Source: Sipunculus nudus (lineage: Eukaryota > Annelida > Sipuncula > Golfingiida > Sipunculidae). From it: a stretch of DNA of 64,000 bases. Under the pieces are notes generated by a model. The model saw nothing but the letters and a program-made list of their open reading frames with translations. It searched no databases and was not told where the DNA came from. Of this stretch, positions 33,863 to 44,828 are shown piece by piece. The stretch lies in NCBI GenBank assembly GCA_026874595.1, contig CM049308.1, positions 14,405,501 through 14,469,500 of the forward strand, read 5' to 3'. The position numbers were made by a program, and so were the translations under genes. Position 1 is the first letter of the stretch. Every line of letters begins with the position of its first letter.

Positions 33863-36800
33863 ATCAGTGGATTGCCAGTTTTGTTTTATTTTTAAATACG
33901 TGACATCATTTTGCAGGATTAAAAGAAAAACCAAGATTATTGTTAAAATGTTAGATTTTTGTTAGAATGTTAATGTTAGTTATGTTGAATTACTTTACTA
34001 TGAAGTAAATATACAGAATCTAGGAGAATCTTTTTGTTTTGTCTACAGATTATCATTACATATCAAAACAGTGACAATGTGCCTGTAAAATTTATTATCA
34101 TATTAAAAAAGTATGAGCACTTCAGTAAAATAAACCTGATGCACAATTCCACTTCTTCAATAAGCTTCTAGATGCATGCAAAAATGAAAATAAAACAAAA
34201 CAAATGAAACAGAATATAAATCTAATGAATAGGGATATCCTGTGAATAGGGAGTTGAAGTTCATACTATATCCTGCTTTACACAAGAATTATATATAACA
34301 GTAAACATTCAGCCATCACTTCATATATCAGTTGGTTAATGGATTGAAAACCACTGTGACATCCTGACTCCTATTGCTGGCACGGAATATTCTACATTTA
34401 TAGAGGTGTCTGCAATACACATTTCGGCCTGAGTGGAGGATTTGCCTGGAACATCGATCTGAGTTCCGCAGAACATCAAGTTATTACTCAGAGTTGTTAT
34501 TTAATTAACTGGTGTCTGCAGGTGAAGGGCTATAAAACATTTCTTGATGGACCCCAGTAAAACACAAACATGTCAGGTAAACAGGTAAAAAAAATAACAA
34601 GAACACACCCACATGGCCAAGACTACTGTATGTAAAGGGCAACTGTTATGTTAAAATAAAGCAAATACGTAGTTAAATAAAAAAAATCTGAAATATTGCT
34701 TCCCAGCGAAGATCGAGCCCATGAACATTGAATGTTAATAACATCCAGTGCTCATGTAAACCTTTAGTGTTTCACTGTGGTGTTAGGCTAACCTGTAGTG
34801 AAGTCTTTTTTTATAAATAAAAGTACTGTACAATCTTGTTGTGTCAAGTTCACTTGAATTGAATAACCAATTTTTGTCAAAGTGTCATGCTCTAAGATCT
34901 ATTTTAAAGATTACCATTTGAAGCCTATTTATGTTGAACCTCTGGTGTGCGTCAACGCTTTTATTTTAGGTTCTTTTGGCCTGAACGATATTAGGTTTCA
35001 CTATGTTTTTAAATTTCAACACACGACTTTTGATGTGGCTGCCTTTGAATCAATATATACAAAATCACTGATGTATGCTGACGTTCTTACACCTTTCACA
35101 AAAGGATGGTCATTTTCTATATGACATCACAAATCATGCTACATAGACAGCCATGTGATAACAATATATTACCAATAGAGGTAATTGGTACTGTCAAAGC
35201 TCCTGAAATGCTCATACTAGAGTTAAATGTAAATGAATCTAGATGGGTATACCCATGAATTACCCTACCTACTTGTATTCCAAATTTCATTAAAATCCAT
35301 GAAACTGTTCCTCAGATGTCTTGTGAATTTATATACCCACAATTAAATGAAGAGAACTAGCATATTAACTTTTTAATCATTGGGACAAGTACATGTGACA
35401 TTGGTCGGATTTGTCCAGTTTTTCTTGTACCAATTTACTTCAAACTGTGGTAGTTTCTGATATAAAGCTCTGCTATATACCGGACACCCTTCATAAAATT
35501 TTCGCAAATAATGTCAAAATACTAAGGATTCCTGGGAAGTTATGGGATAGGACCCCTTGGCTAAGACACTCCTCAATTATACCCCCTCCCACCTTAGCTC
35601 TTTTGTTTCAGTGGATAAGATTGAAGATTGAAGGAATTATTTCAGATGTTGCAATTTACAGTTTTTTTTATATTCCCAGGAATAACAGTCTCTTTAATTA
35701 TATTACCCTTCATTTACTTGATTTTGTTAAGGCCTTTGACCAGTTGTTTCACCACTTGTCACACAAGTTCAGAAATGAACCCTTTGACTGTGCAGTTATA
35801 AAGACATTGCTAACACTTGAAACATTTAAAGATAAAATAATTTATTATAAACAAGAAAAGTGGCCTACTTAGAACACTAAATGCAAAATAATTGAAATAA
35901 ATATTTAAATGGTAGCAAATATAATGTGAAAAAATATAATTATAAGTGGCTGAGATGTGACATCTGTGGGAATGCCTGACTTATTATGTAAACCACTGTC
36001 AAATATGTTAAGGTGCAGCATGTCATTGCCAGGGTCTTGCATTTTCCACACTGTCACTGCATCTGAAGATAAATAAAATTCAGATACTAGGACCACACCT
36101 TATAAAACAGACATCAGGTCACTTGACCTTTGGTAAGTTTGATAGCAGATTAAAAAAAATGAAATAAAAATTATGACATCCCCAGACCCTGCATGCATCA
36201 GGTGATGGGATTATTATTTTTATTCTGCATATGAAAACATATCAACACCAAATGTTCCAGTACTATTCTCCATTCCACCACCCCTGTCCACGAAAATTTA
36301 TTGTAATAATTTTTATACAATGCACTAAAACTTACCTTTATTTACCCAAGAAGCATATCAAACAAATGTGGCAATTACCTAAGAAGAGTATATAATACTC
36401 TCCCGTGTATGGATTCAAAATGATTAATCCAGGAAGAAAAATGACTAAGCAGATGTATGGTCTTGCGACATAACAGTGACGACCTAAGATGACTGCCTAA
36501 ATCTACATCCACTTGATGATTCGTAAAAATGACTTAACAGTGGTATTTGTACATCATATGATTGTTACATTACACATACATCCCTAATTCATTACATATT
36601 AACAGATATTGCCACTTGAACTGACGCCATCATTTTTGCACCTCTTTCTTGACAGGTCAGCACCGTCCTGGCAACGCAAAGTAAATATATTTATTTTATT
36701 TTTATTTAAATCTTCCTTAATCACCACATTACTTCCTTGTATAAAACCTAATTTGTAGTGGCAAACAAAATATATGTGAAAGAGATATTGTGAACAATTA

Positions 36801-37230
36801 GGTGGACAGGGGTGTTGGAACAGAATATAGTTTCAAGTACCAAATTAGTTCACCTCTTAAACTTGAGATGTGTGAATATGTAAAACAATAATTCTGGCCA
36901 CACCTCAGTTATACAAGTGGCAAACCCTAACTATTTTTATCCCTGATAAAACAAGAAGAAATGCCACACCTTTAAAATACACCTTAAAGTACACCTGAAA
37001 GTACAGATATATGGGCTAATAATTCTCATGGGCTGTTGAATTTTGTTTATACAATCAGTATAAAATTGATAAACTGCCACACCTTAAAGTACAAGCTTGT
37101 CATAAAACTGTGGCCTAATAGTTCTTATGGAAAGTTACATATTTTGGTTATAGAAACAGTATCAAATTGATAAATTATCCGTGGGTATCATATAACAAAC
37201 TTAAGACGTGTTGATTGTTTAGGGGTTCAG
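33863..37230. other. No recognised gene; possible tRNA-like fragment
   Basis: Near 34705-34730 the minus strand reads GGGCTCGATCTTCGCTGGG, a weak pol III B-box-like string without a convincing A box. An ATG-less frame of 153 codons at 35411-35872 has no recognisable domain. The rest is AT-rich. Confidence 0.3.
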
Positions 37231-37232
37231 GG

Positions 37233-37574
37233 TCAACTACAAAGTGAATTATCCCAGCTAGCACAAACAGAAACATAAATATAACAAAGCTCTGGTACTA
37301 TTATTATGAGAAGTATTGCCAGTAAGCCTGCTGCAAATACAAGTGTATTGACAAAAAAGTGTTTTCTGATTCTTGATGCCGGCAAAACTAGGTCACACAT
37401 GTTGCCAAGTTCAAGTTCGACAGGCAGGCCTAGTTTACTATCATCAGTGAGCTGAGCTAGTAATGTGGATCCTGTATAGAATGCTATACACAGGGAAACC
37501 AGTACTTTGGTCGGATGGTTACAGGGACACCCGAGTGTGTGTGCACTAAGGTATTGCATGCACTGATACTGCAT
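37233..37574 (-). CDS. Possible small membrane protein or exon, unknown
   Basis: A 113-codon minus-strand frame starting with ATG (MQYQCMQYLSAH). It ends with a strong hydrophobic segment, FFVNTLVFAAGLLAILLIII, about residues 72-91 and continuing a few residues further, after a polar middle with GLPVELELGNMCDLVLPASR. Composition is protein-like, and both the hydrophobic block and Cys-containing loop could belong to one exon of a multi-pass protein. No family recognised, and no conserved splice boundary was pinned down. Chance in a window this long cannot be excluded. Confidence 0.3.
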   Translation of the reverse strand: MQYQCMQYLSAHTLGCPCNHPTKVLVSLCIAFYTGSTLLAQLTDDSKLGLPVELELGNMCDLVLPASRIRKHFFVNTLVFAAGLLAILLIIIVPELCYIYVSVCASWDNSLCS

Positions 37575-37631
37575 CTTGTTCCTCGCTACGTCATTTTGGC
37601 ATTTACTTTATTTAGAGGCTCATTTGGTAAA

Positions 37632-37646
37632 CCCCCCCCCCCCCCC
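37632..37646. repeat. C homopolymer
   Basis: An uninterrupted run of about 15 C. Confidence 0.9.
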
Positions 37647-38315
37647 AGCAGGTAAGTGTGTCTTATAAAGCCTGTAAGATACTCATTTAGTGTTAGTGAC
37701 TGGTGTCACTATATATGACTACACTGCATGTTGTGTCCAGTTAGTTGCTGTCATTGTGTCATACTTACTTACAAATATGATTGTTCTTGTTATTAAGTGT
37801 TTTTCACTCTTGCAAATACTATAGGGTCTTGTTATCACTAGTCTATTTAACCTACGGTAGTCTTAATTATTCTTTACTAGCTGCAGGTAAACATATTACA
37901 TGGCCTGTATGGCAATTGAAGTTAGTCCACAAATGTCAATGACCTGTGTTTGTATATTTATAACAATGCAGCCTTCATGTCAGTTTAGATGCTGTTAATA
38001 AGTGGTGACATAATATATCAGAAATAGTGATTAACTGGTCATGTTATAGTCATTGATAGACAGTGTCACAAAATAAGGGTTCCATATATTATTAATCATG
38101 CTATATTTAAATGAGTAGCGTGCAAGATATATTAAAGGATCCCTTCAGTGCATGCATTGATCACCAAACTGAGACAAATATTAATGCAATTGACCTATCC
38201 ACCAGAGCCAAAATGCACCGCCCTTTTAACCTAATTATTACAATGAGCCCCCAAAACACTCCTAAACAGAAGGTCTTCCATGCCCATGGTAGCGAGAGCT
38301 GCTTATTAAATAATA
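37647..38315. other. No recognised features
   Basis: AT-rich sequence upstream of the CRE cluster; nothing recognised. Confidence 0.4.
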
Positions 38316-38453
38316 ATGACGTCACAAAGGTCAATGTCACATGACGTCGTATTGACTGACGTCATCAACTGGTATCGCTGTCCTCATATTGCAGTCTTTA
38401 TCAACTGTTTTGCACTATTTTTGTTTATTTGTCTCATACAAATTAAATGCCAG
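38316..38453 (+). CDS. Possible first coding exon with CRE cluster
   Basis: Two perfect CRE palindromes TGACGTCA (38317-38324 and 38357-38364, 40 bp apart) flank a third, TGACGTCG (38342-38349). An ATG at 38316 opens a frame of 46 codons with a hydrophobic run HIAVFINCFALFLFICLIQI resembling a signal peptide or anchor. It reaches ATGCCAG|GTAAGA (GT at 38454-38455), a strong donor. Alternatively only 38395-38453 is an exon, using the acceptor tcctcatattgcag. The CREs overlap the frame, so both roles may not be real together. Protein not recognised. Confidence 0.3.
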
Positions 38454-38459
38454 GTAAGA

Positions 38460-39800
38460 CATAATCATTTACTCGGTATTCAAGAGGAATGGCTCCTAAA
38501 TTCTATAGCCTAGAATTTTTTTACTGTCTCCTTTGTATAAAAAAAAATATTGCGGAAAACATGCCGACCTTGGTACTGCCTACTGGTTCAGACTACACGT
38601 GTTTTGTTTGACAGAGCTCTGTCAAATTATGCAAAATTTAGTTTTTGTCAGATGATTGATGCTTTACAGTGTTTAAGGACATCTGATTGGTTGCTCGTTG
38701 GTTCAATGCTGATGATTATTCATTGAATGAATTTGCAATTAAGGTCACTTAGAGTTCAGGGATATGTCAATTAGTGGCCATTGGATTTTATTCAGAAAGA
38801 ACTACACAAAGGTACATACACCACCTGAGATTATCTAAAATATATATATATATATATATCTAATATTATCTATATGTACAAACCTAATCTGGCTGCCAGG
38901 TTTTTCTGGTCCCTATATTCTCATCTTCTGCAAGGCAAAAGCTTAGATGGACCAGAGAGGCCCTGAGCCCTGTGGGACAGATACTGCATGTCTACAGTGT
39001 TTTGTGTCCCAGGCATAAAGGAGAGGGCTAGTCTGATACATGGCTTATGTATCAGTCATTCCAGCCCTGTGTTGCCAGCTCTGTGGGCATTGGTCAACCC
39101 AAGAGATCTGCATCTGGTAGCATTATTACCAAGAGAATCTCCCCTGGTACCCATGATGTCATAGGGTGCCCCCCCCCCCCAAGTAATACCAGGGGTAGGG
39201 CATTAGTGTAACAATAGTTACATTGCTAACAATCCTATTTATTTCAGTCACTGGCCTCATTAAGCCAGTTGCTGGTCATGTTAATCCTGGTTTCACTGTT
39301 AGAAGCTTCAGAAATTCAGATTCAGAAATTATGAAACCAACTGTGGAGCAGGATTTAAGACAAGTTGTCTAGTTTCTCCCTCTGAAAATGATTTTATTTC
39401 TATATTTTACTAATCTTTTAAATTGGTTTAAGTTTATGTAGGATTCACCATTTCATAGCTACAGAGTGAAAATATGCAGGACCTTGATATAAAGTCACAG
39501 GTGTTATTAACGTACTTGGCTGATTGAGCAGAGATACCATGCAACTGTACTCCACCTGTCCATTACTGGAGCTGTTTGCTGTCATAAAGAAATATTCAAG
39601 GTTAGCTCCTGATCGCTGTACACATGGGTCACTTGTAAAATCAGGTATATTACAGTTGCAGCTGTAAGCAGTATATGACTACAATAAAGGTGTTCTTTAG
39701 TCCAAACAGCTGTAGGGTTAATTCATTACACTTGTGGGCTTTCTGCTTTCAACACCTTCAGATCACATATTTGTTTTCATATATATATATATATATTTAT
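38460..39800. other. No recognised gene
   Basis: Contains an (AT)n run at 38840-38859, a C tract at 39169-39180 and another AT run near 39779-39796. Nothing coding recognised. Confidence 0.4.
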
Positions 39801-39807
39801 ACACACA

Positions 39808-39995
39808 CATACAGTTGAACCTGTGAATTACAGACAATGATAGAACCAGCTGTTTTTGCCCACAATAGAGGAGTGTCTTTTGTAAGGGGGTTATAGATTT
39901 CGGAACCTACTTTCAAGGGACTGTCCTAAGTGGCCATGAATAGGAGGTGCCCTTAGTACAGAGGTGCCCATAAGGAGAGGTTCCAATGTATAAAT
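39808..39995. repeat. Dispersed repeat with 'gtgcccttagtacagaggtg' core
   Basis: TACAGTTGAACCTGTGAATT... leads to GGACTGTCCTAAGTGGCC and GAGGTGCCCTTAGTACAGAG. Related phrases occur at 55968-56140 and near 63880-63940. This is the style of a widespread invertebrate repeat built on short 'aggaggtgtcc/ggtggtctta' phrases. Confidence 0.4.
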
Positions 39996-40234
39996 ATCCA
40001 AATCCAAATAACCTGAGCAGTTATGACAATCCACATGATTTTTAATCTCCGTTCTTGAGGAGCATGGTTAGGTTAGGTTGCTGAACTGCTGACCTGGCTG
40101 TCATGTCTGCTGTGCTTGACTGCTCCCCAGTGACTGAAAAAGGTGTACAAGAATGACTAGGCAAAAAAGATTAGGAAGTGTAATGTCAGGTAAAACTGAC
40201 ATGATCAGTCACACAAGAATGTAAACTCATTTTT

Positions 40235-40925
40235 AGCTCAGCTGACTATGAGTCATCTGAGCTATAGTCGTGGTCCATTGGCCATGGTTTGTCCATCTGT
40301 CCGTCCGTTCGTTCCTAGATGTGGCACGTTTTTAAACCGTAAGACCTAGGAATCCAAAATTCGGCATAATGTTAGATGTCCCCAAGATCTCCTACCAAGC
40401 CGAAACCTGGGTCTTTGCGACTTCGTCCTTTGAGAAATTAAGGAAAAAGCTCAATTTTTTATTTAAAAACCTATTTTCACACTTCAGGAGTGCCTAATAT
40501 CAAAACCACTCATCTGTTTTTCCCCATATTTACCATAAATATTCATCTATTTAGTTCCTATGTACATGCCAGAAATTAAGTCTGTTGAGTATAATTTCTT
40601 TAAGTTATGGGCCCAAACATAATGGACTTGGTAGAAAATCAGGAAAAATATTTACTCACTTAACATGAACAATTTTGAAACCAGAGTCTATTTTCCCAAG
40701 TATATAACTTTGTTTAATTAAGATCTGAATTTTGTAAATTTTTTAAGTTATTAGCATAAAAATATAATCAGTACCTTAAATTTTATCCCAACTTTGACCA
40801 TGGCACATTTTTTCCTGTAAGTACCATTGATTTAATTTTCACAGCATATAAACATAAGTATTTAATTTGTTTAAATCTGAAATTTGAAAATCAAAGCTTG
40901 AAAATTAGGCTAGTTATTGATTTTT
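40235..40925 (+). repeat. Family C element, 5' partial copy (C1)
   Basis: Starts with the 29-base hairpin AGCTCAG-C-TGACT-ATG-AGTCA-T-CTGAGCT (40235-40263), then TATAGTCGTGGTCC, a GTCCATCTGTCCGTCC tract and a ~545-bp core containing CCCAAGATCTCCTACCAAGC. It stops at GTTATTGA where the next copy begins with no spacer, so only the 5' portion is present. Confidence 0.75.
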
Positions 40926-43646
40926 AGCTCAGCTGACTTTAAGTCATCTGAGCTATAGTCATGGTCCATTGTCCGTCGTCCGTCCGTCTGTCTGTCCGTC
41001 CGTCCGTCCGTCCGTCCATCTGTCTGTCCGTCTGGATGTCTGTCTGTAAGACTGGCACGTTTCGACACTGTTGGACCTACGAATCTGAATTTTGGCATAC
41101 AGTTAGATGTCCCCATAATCTCCTACCATGCCAAAAATTGGGTCAATAGGACTTCGTTCCTTTGAGATATTAAGGAAAAACCTCAATTTTTTATTAGAAA
41201 TCTATTTTCACACTTCAGGACTGCCTAATATCAAAACCACTCATCTGGTTTTCTTCATATTTACCATAAATATTCCTCTATATAGTTCCTATGTACATGC
41301 CAGATATTAAGTCAGTATTATATAATTTAAAAAAGTTATTGGCCCAAACATAATGCACTTTGTAAAAAAATCAGGAAGATATTTTGTCACTTAAGACCCA
41401 AAGTGTTAAAGGTAGGGACTTTTTTCCAGTAATACAACTTTAATTAATCAAAATTTAATTGTATACCAAAAATTAGATCAAAATCTGTTAAATTTTTTTA
41501 AATATTGGCAAAAATATAAAATTGGTACCTTAAATTTTGCCCAACTTTGGCCATGGCACGTTTTTTTCCTGTAAGTACTGTGGATTTAATTTTCACACCA
41601 TGTATACATAAGGATTTAATCTGTTAAAATCTGAAATTTGAAAATAAAAGCTGCAAAATTAGGCTATAGTTATTGAATTTTTTTGGAGGCTCTTGTTGTA
41701 TTCCCTTACATTGTCAAGCAGTCCACTTTGATGACTGTAGGTCATTCAGTGCACATCTCTATGCTCTCCAGGCTGTTGACATAATTTTAGATGTCCCCAA
41801 AATTTCCTACCATACCAAAAATTGGGTCATTAGGACTTTGTTCCTTCGAGATATTAAGGAAAAAAACTCCGTTTTCCATAAAAAAAAGCCATTGTTACAC
41901 TTCAAGGCTGCCTAATATCAAAACCACTGATCTGTTTTTGATCATATTTAGTATAGACATTCTTTTATACATTTTCTATGAACATACCTAAAATTAGGTC
42001 AGTATTGAGTATTATTTTGAAGTTATGGGCCAAAACATAATGCAATTTTTTTTTAAATCAGGAAATATATTTACTCACATGAGAATTGCTGAACCTAGAG
42101 ACCTTTTTTCAGGAATAGAACTTTATTTAATCAAAATTCAATTGTTTACCCAAAATTAGATCTGAATTTTGCAAATTTTTCAAGTTATTAGCATAAATAA
42201 AAAACAATACCTTAAATTTTGTCCAACTTTGGCACTGTTGATTTAATTTTCCCAGCATATATGCATAAGGATTAAATCTTTTAAAATCTGAACTTTCAAA
42301 AGAAATTGATTGGAATGATTAGCTTTTATTCATGTTTTCACACACCATGTCAAGTGTTGTTTACATCTAGCCCCCCTAGTAGTACAGCCTTCACTTGCAT
42401 TATGTAACCCACCCCAGGCAGCTTACCTTGGCCCAGCTTGGCCACTACTAGCAGGCTTCCCCTCGCCCTGCACTCATCCCCCCCCCATCTGGTGCATAAA
42501 CTAGATGAATGTTATAATTTTTCTGTATTTTATTTTATTCTTGGACATGCTATATTTTAGATTTTGTATTGAACCACCAGGGTTACAATGATTAAAGTGT
42601 ACATTTAATTGTGTCCACAAAGTGGTGTATTGCTGTGAAAGTCTGGATGTTCATGAGATAAGTAATTCCTTACTTCAGAAGAGTAAAAACTTCACCAGGT
42701 GTGAAATTGACTATTAATTCCAGTAATTAATTAAAACTGGGATAGTAATTAGCACAATGGTATTGTTTGTCCCTCATTCAATCAACAGTGTGTATACTTT
42801 ATTTGAAAAGATGTTTTATTTTGTCAAATTTACTTTTATTTTATTTTGGTGAATAAAATTAAGCATGTCCTGAAAACTCCAACTCAGAGTATTAGTTTGC
42901 AATCATATATTTAGAACTTTACTATAACCAAGTAGGAGGGCCCCTTTCCTCTTAGCTTTTCATATTCTTATGTAAATGAAAAACATTACAATAGAATATT
43001 TCTACATCCACCTTCATGCTGCCCTCACTTTTCCCTTCTCCGAACCCCATCCCAAAGTCAGCCTCAGTAAGCAAGAACAAGATGAATCAGATATATTCAT
43101 ACTTTAATATTTTGTATAACTATTCGTCCATAGGTACCTATGTACATGCCAGAAATTATGTCAATATTGTGTAATATGTAGACATAGTGGGCATCACAAT
43201 AATGTACCTTGTCAAGACTAAAGAGATATTGTGTCATACAGTCACATATTCATAAATCACTTCATCAGCATAGTTAATCATAACATCATATCTGTCAAAT
43301 TGAACGCTTGCAGACTACCATACACTTTAGATCCTTCAACAAATAGCCTTATCATCTACTACTGCTTATTACTGCTGTCATTGCATTCATATTTGCTCAA
43401 ATATATCACAATTTTCAGCCCCTCCTATATAAATAAAAAATAAACCACTTTATTTGACTCTATTAATCCATCAGTCAGGTAATTTCATTTATCATTTACT
43501 CACATATTACATTACATTCCTTTATAATAGCCCAACATGTACATGATATTCATAAGCTTTATCGACTCAATATAGTATCACAGTGGAGAAACATTTATAG
43601 TCCAATCACGATCAGCTGAGCGCCGTGACCCATGGGTCCCTTGTTT
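40926..43646 (+). mobile_element. Family C hairpin-ended element, full-length copy (C2)
   Basis: A 5' hairpin with stem AGCTCAG/CTGAGCT (40926-40954) is followed by a (CCGT)n tract, then core monomers of about 680 bp (marker ATGTCCCCATAATCTCCTAC at 41106, variant near 41786) and a 3' unique region. The end is CAGCTGAGCGCCGTGACCCA with the palindrome GACCCATGGGTC at 43627-43638, then CCTTGTTTT. Length 2.7 kb; no ORF for a transposase or helicase. Hairpins at both ends and a tandem-repeat core resemble the Helentron-associated (HINE) type, but no CTRR terminus is seen, so class is uncertain. Confidence 0.7.
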
Positions 43647-43647
43647 T

Positions 43648-44790
43648 CTTAAGGTCTATTGTAGTCATTTGCTTTGATTACAGATTACAGATGCAGGGTC
43701 CCACTACAGGTCACTTGAAGTCAGCTTTGCCAGGGTTTCTGTTTTGTTACAATCACTGAGGGAGATCCCCTGCTGTGACAGGTGTACAGTTATTCTCATA
43801 TCATCACCCCTATCCCCCCCCAAACCCAACCCACCAAGTGTTATGCAGTAATTGTTATTGTTTTCACTGTATCTCGTTAATTGTAATGCTGTTTCCACTC
43901 CAATATACAAAAACTTTCCTTGAAAAAGTATTTCAAGGTGTAATCCAGAAGATTCCATGTTGTGTTAATGTATCATTTTTATAGAAATCAATTTTCTTTT
44001 AAATGAATTAAACAAATATAATTAAACCCATCAGTATGCTTAAATTTATAAAATATGAAGCACATTATGGATTAATAAAGACACAATTTAAAATTGTGAA
44101 ATCTAAACCAAGTATTATTTTTAGATATTTATTGTTTTGCAGATTTAAAAGATATATTTTTTGTGGTAAAAAATAAATAAAAATTTCTATGCATGATGTG
44201 GTGTTATCTGATAAGATTTAGATTTATGACAATGCAACTGAGAATTATAAATCAACTTTTATATTCAGATATATATGTTATATTGGAAATGTATAGAAAT
44301 ATAAACTTATAATAAAAAAAATTGATTTAATAAATAAAAAAGGATCTAATACAAACATTTTTTCATTATTTTCCTGCCTCAGCAGAATTGGAGACCAGGC
44401 TTTGTTCGCCCTGTATGTATGTTGTTAATTAGTTTTATTTCAACTGTATACTTTCATAAAATAAAAAAAATACATATATATTTAATAATATATATTATAC
44501 CAAAAAATAGGTTCAATTGAACAAATGTGTAAACTACTGAAATGTCAACAGTTAATCAAAAAGCCCAACTAATGATCATTGTTATAGTACAGATCATTTG
44601 TTCACAAACTGTGCACATGCTTCAGTTTCAACATTAGAAAACACATGGTAAGGTCACAAATTATTATTTGCAACAATTTCTTGCTAATCAATACAAACCA
44701 ATCATAAAAACCAACCATGGCCTATATTACCTCTTCCTCTTACACTTTACCTCCATTTGATATTATTTTAGATTTTTACCTTCAAGGTCA
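43648..44790. other. AT-rich spacer, possibly a diverged family C body
   Basis: Lies between the 3' end of copy C2 and another family C 3' terminus at 44792-44828. No 5' hairpin is seen, so it may be the body of a 5'-deleted copy. No gene recognised. Confidence 0.35.
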
Positions 44791-44791
44791 A

Positions 44792-44828
44792 CTTCAGCTG
44801 ATCACAGTGACCCAAGGGTCCCTTTTTT
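44792..44828 (+). repeat. Orphan family C 3' terminus
   Basis: CAGCTGATCACAGTGACCCA followed by AGGGTCCCTTTT is a diverged form of the family C end and abuts the next copy's 5' hairpin at 44829 with no spacer. Confidence 0.65.

Noticed and set aside
34700-34800. Possible tRNA or SINE on the minus strand
   Set aside because: GGGCTCGATCTTCGCTGGG is B-box-like, but no A box at correct spacing and no cloverleaf could be drawn.
35411-35872. 153-codon open frame
   Set aside because: Contains no ATG (opens at TTG), is AT-rich and shows no recognisable domain; length is plausible by chance in a 64-kb window.
40910-41149. Overlapping frames over the (CCGT)n tract
   Set aside because: They are translations of a short tandem repeat on both strands.
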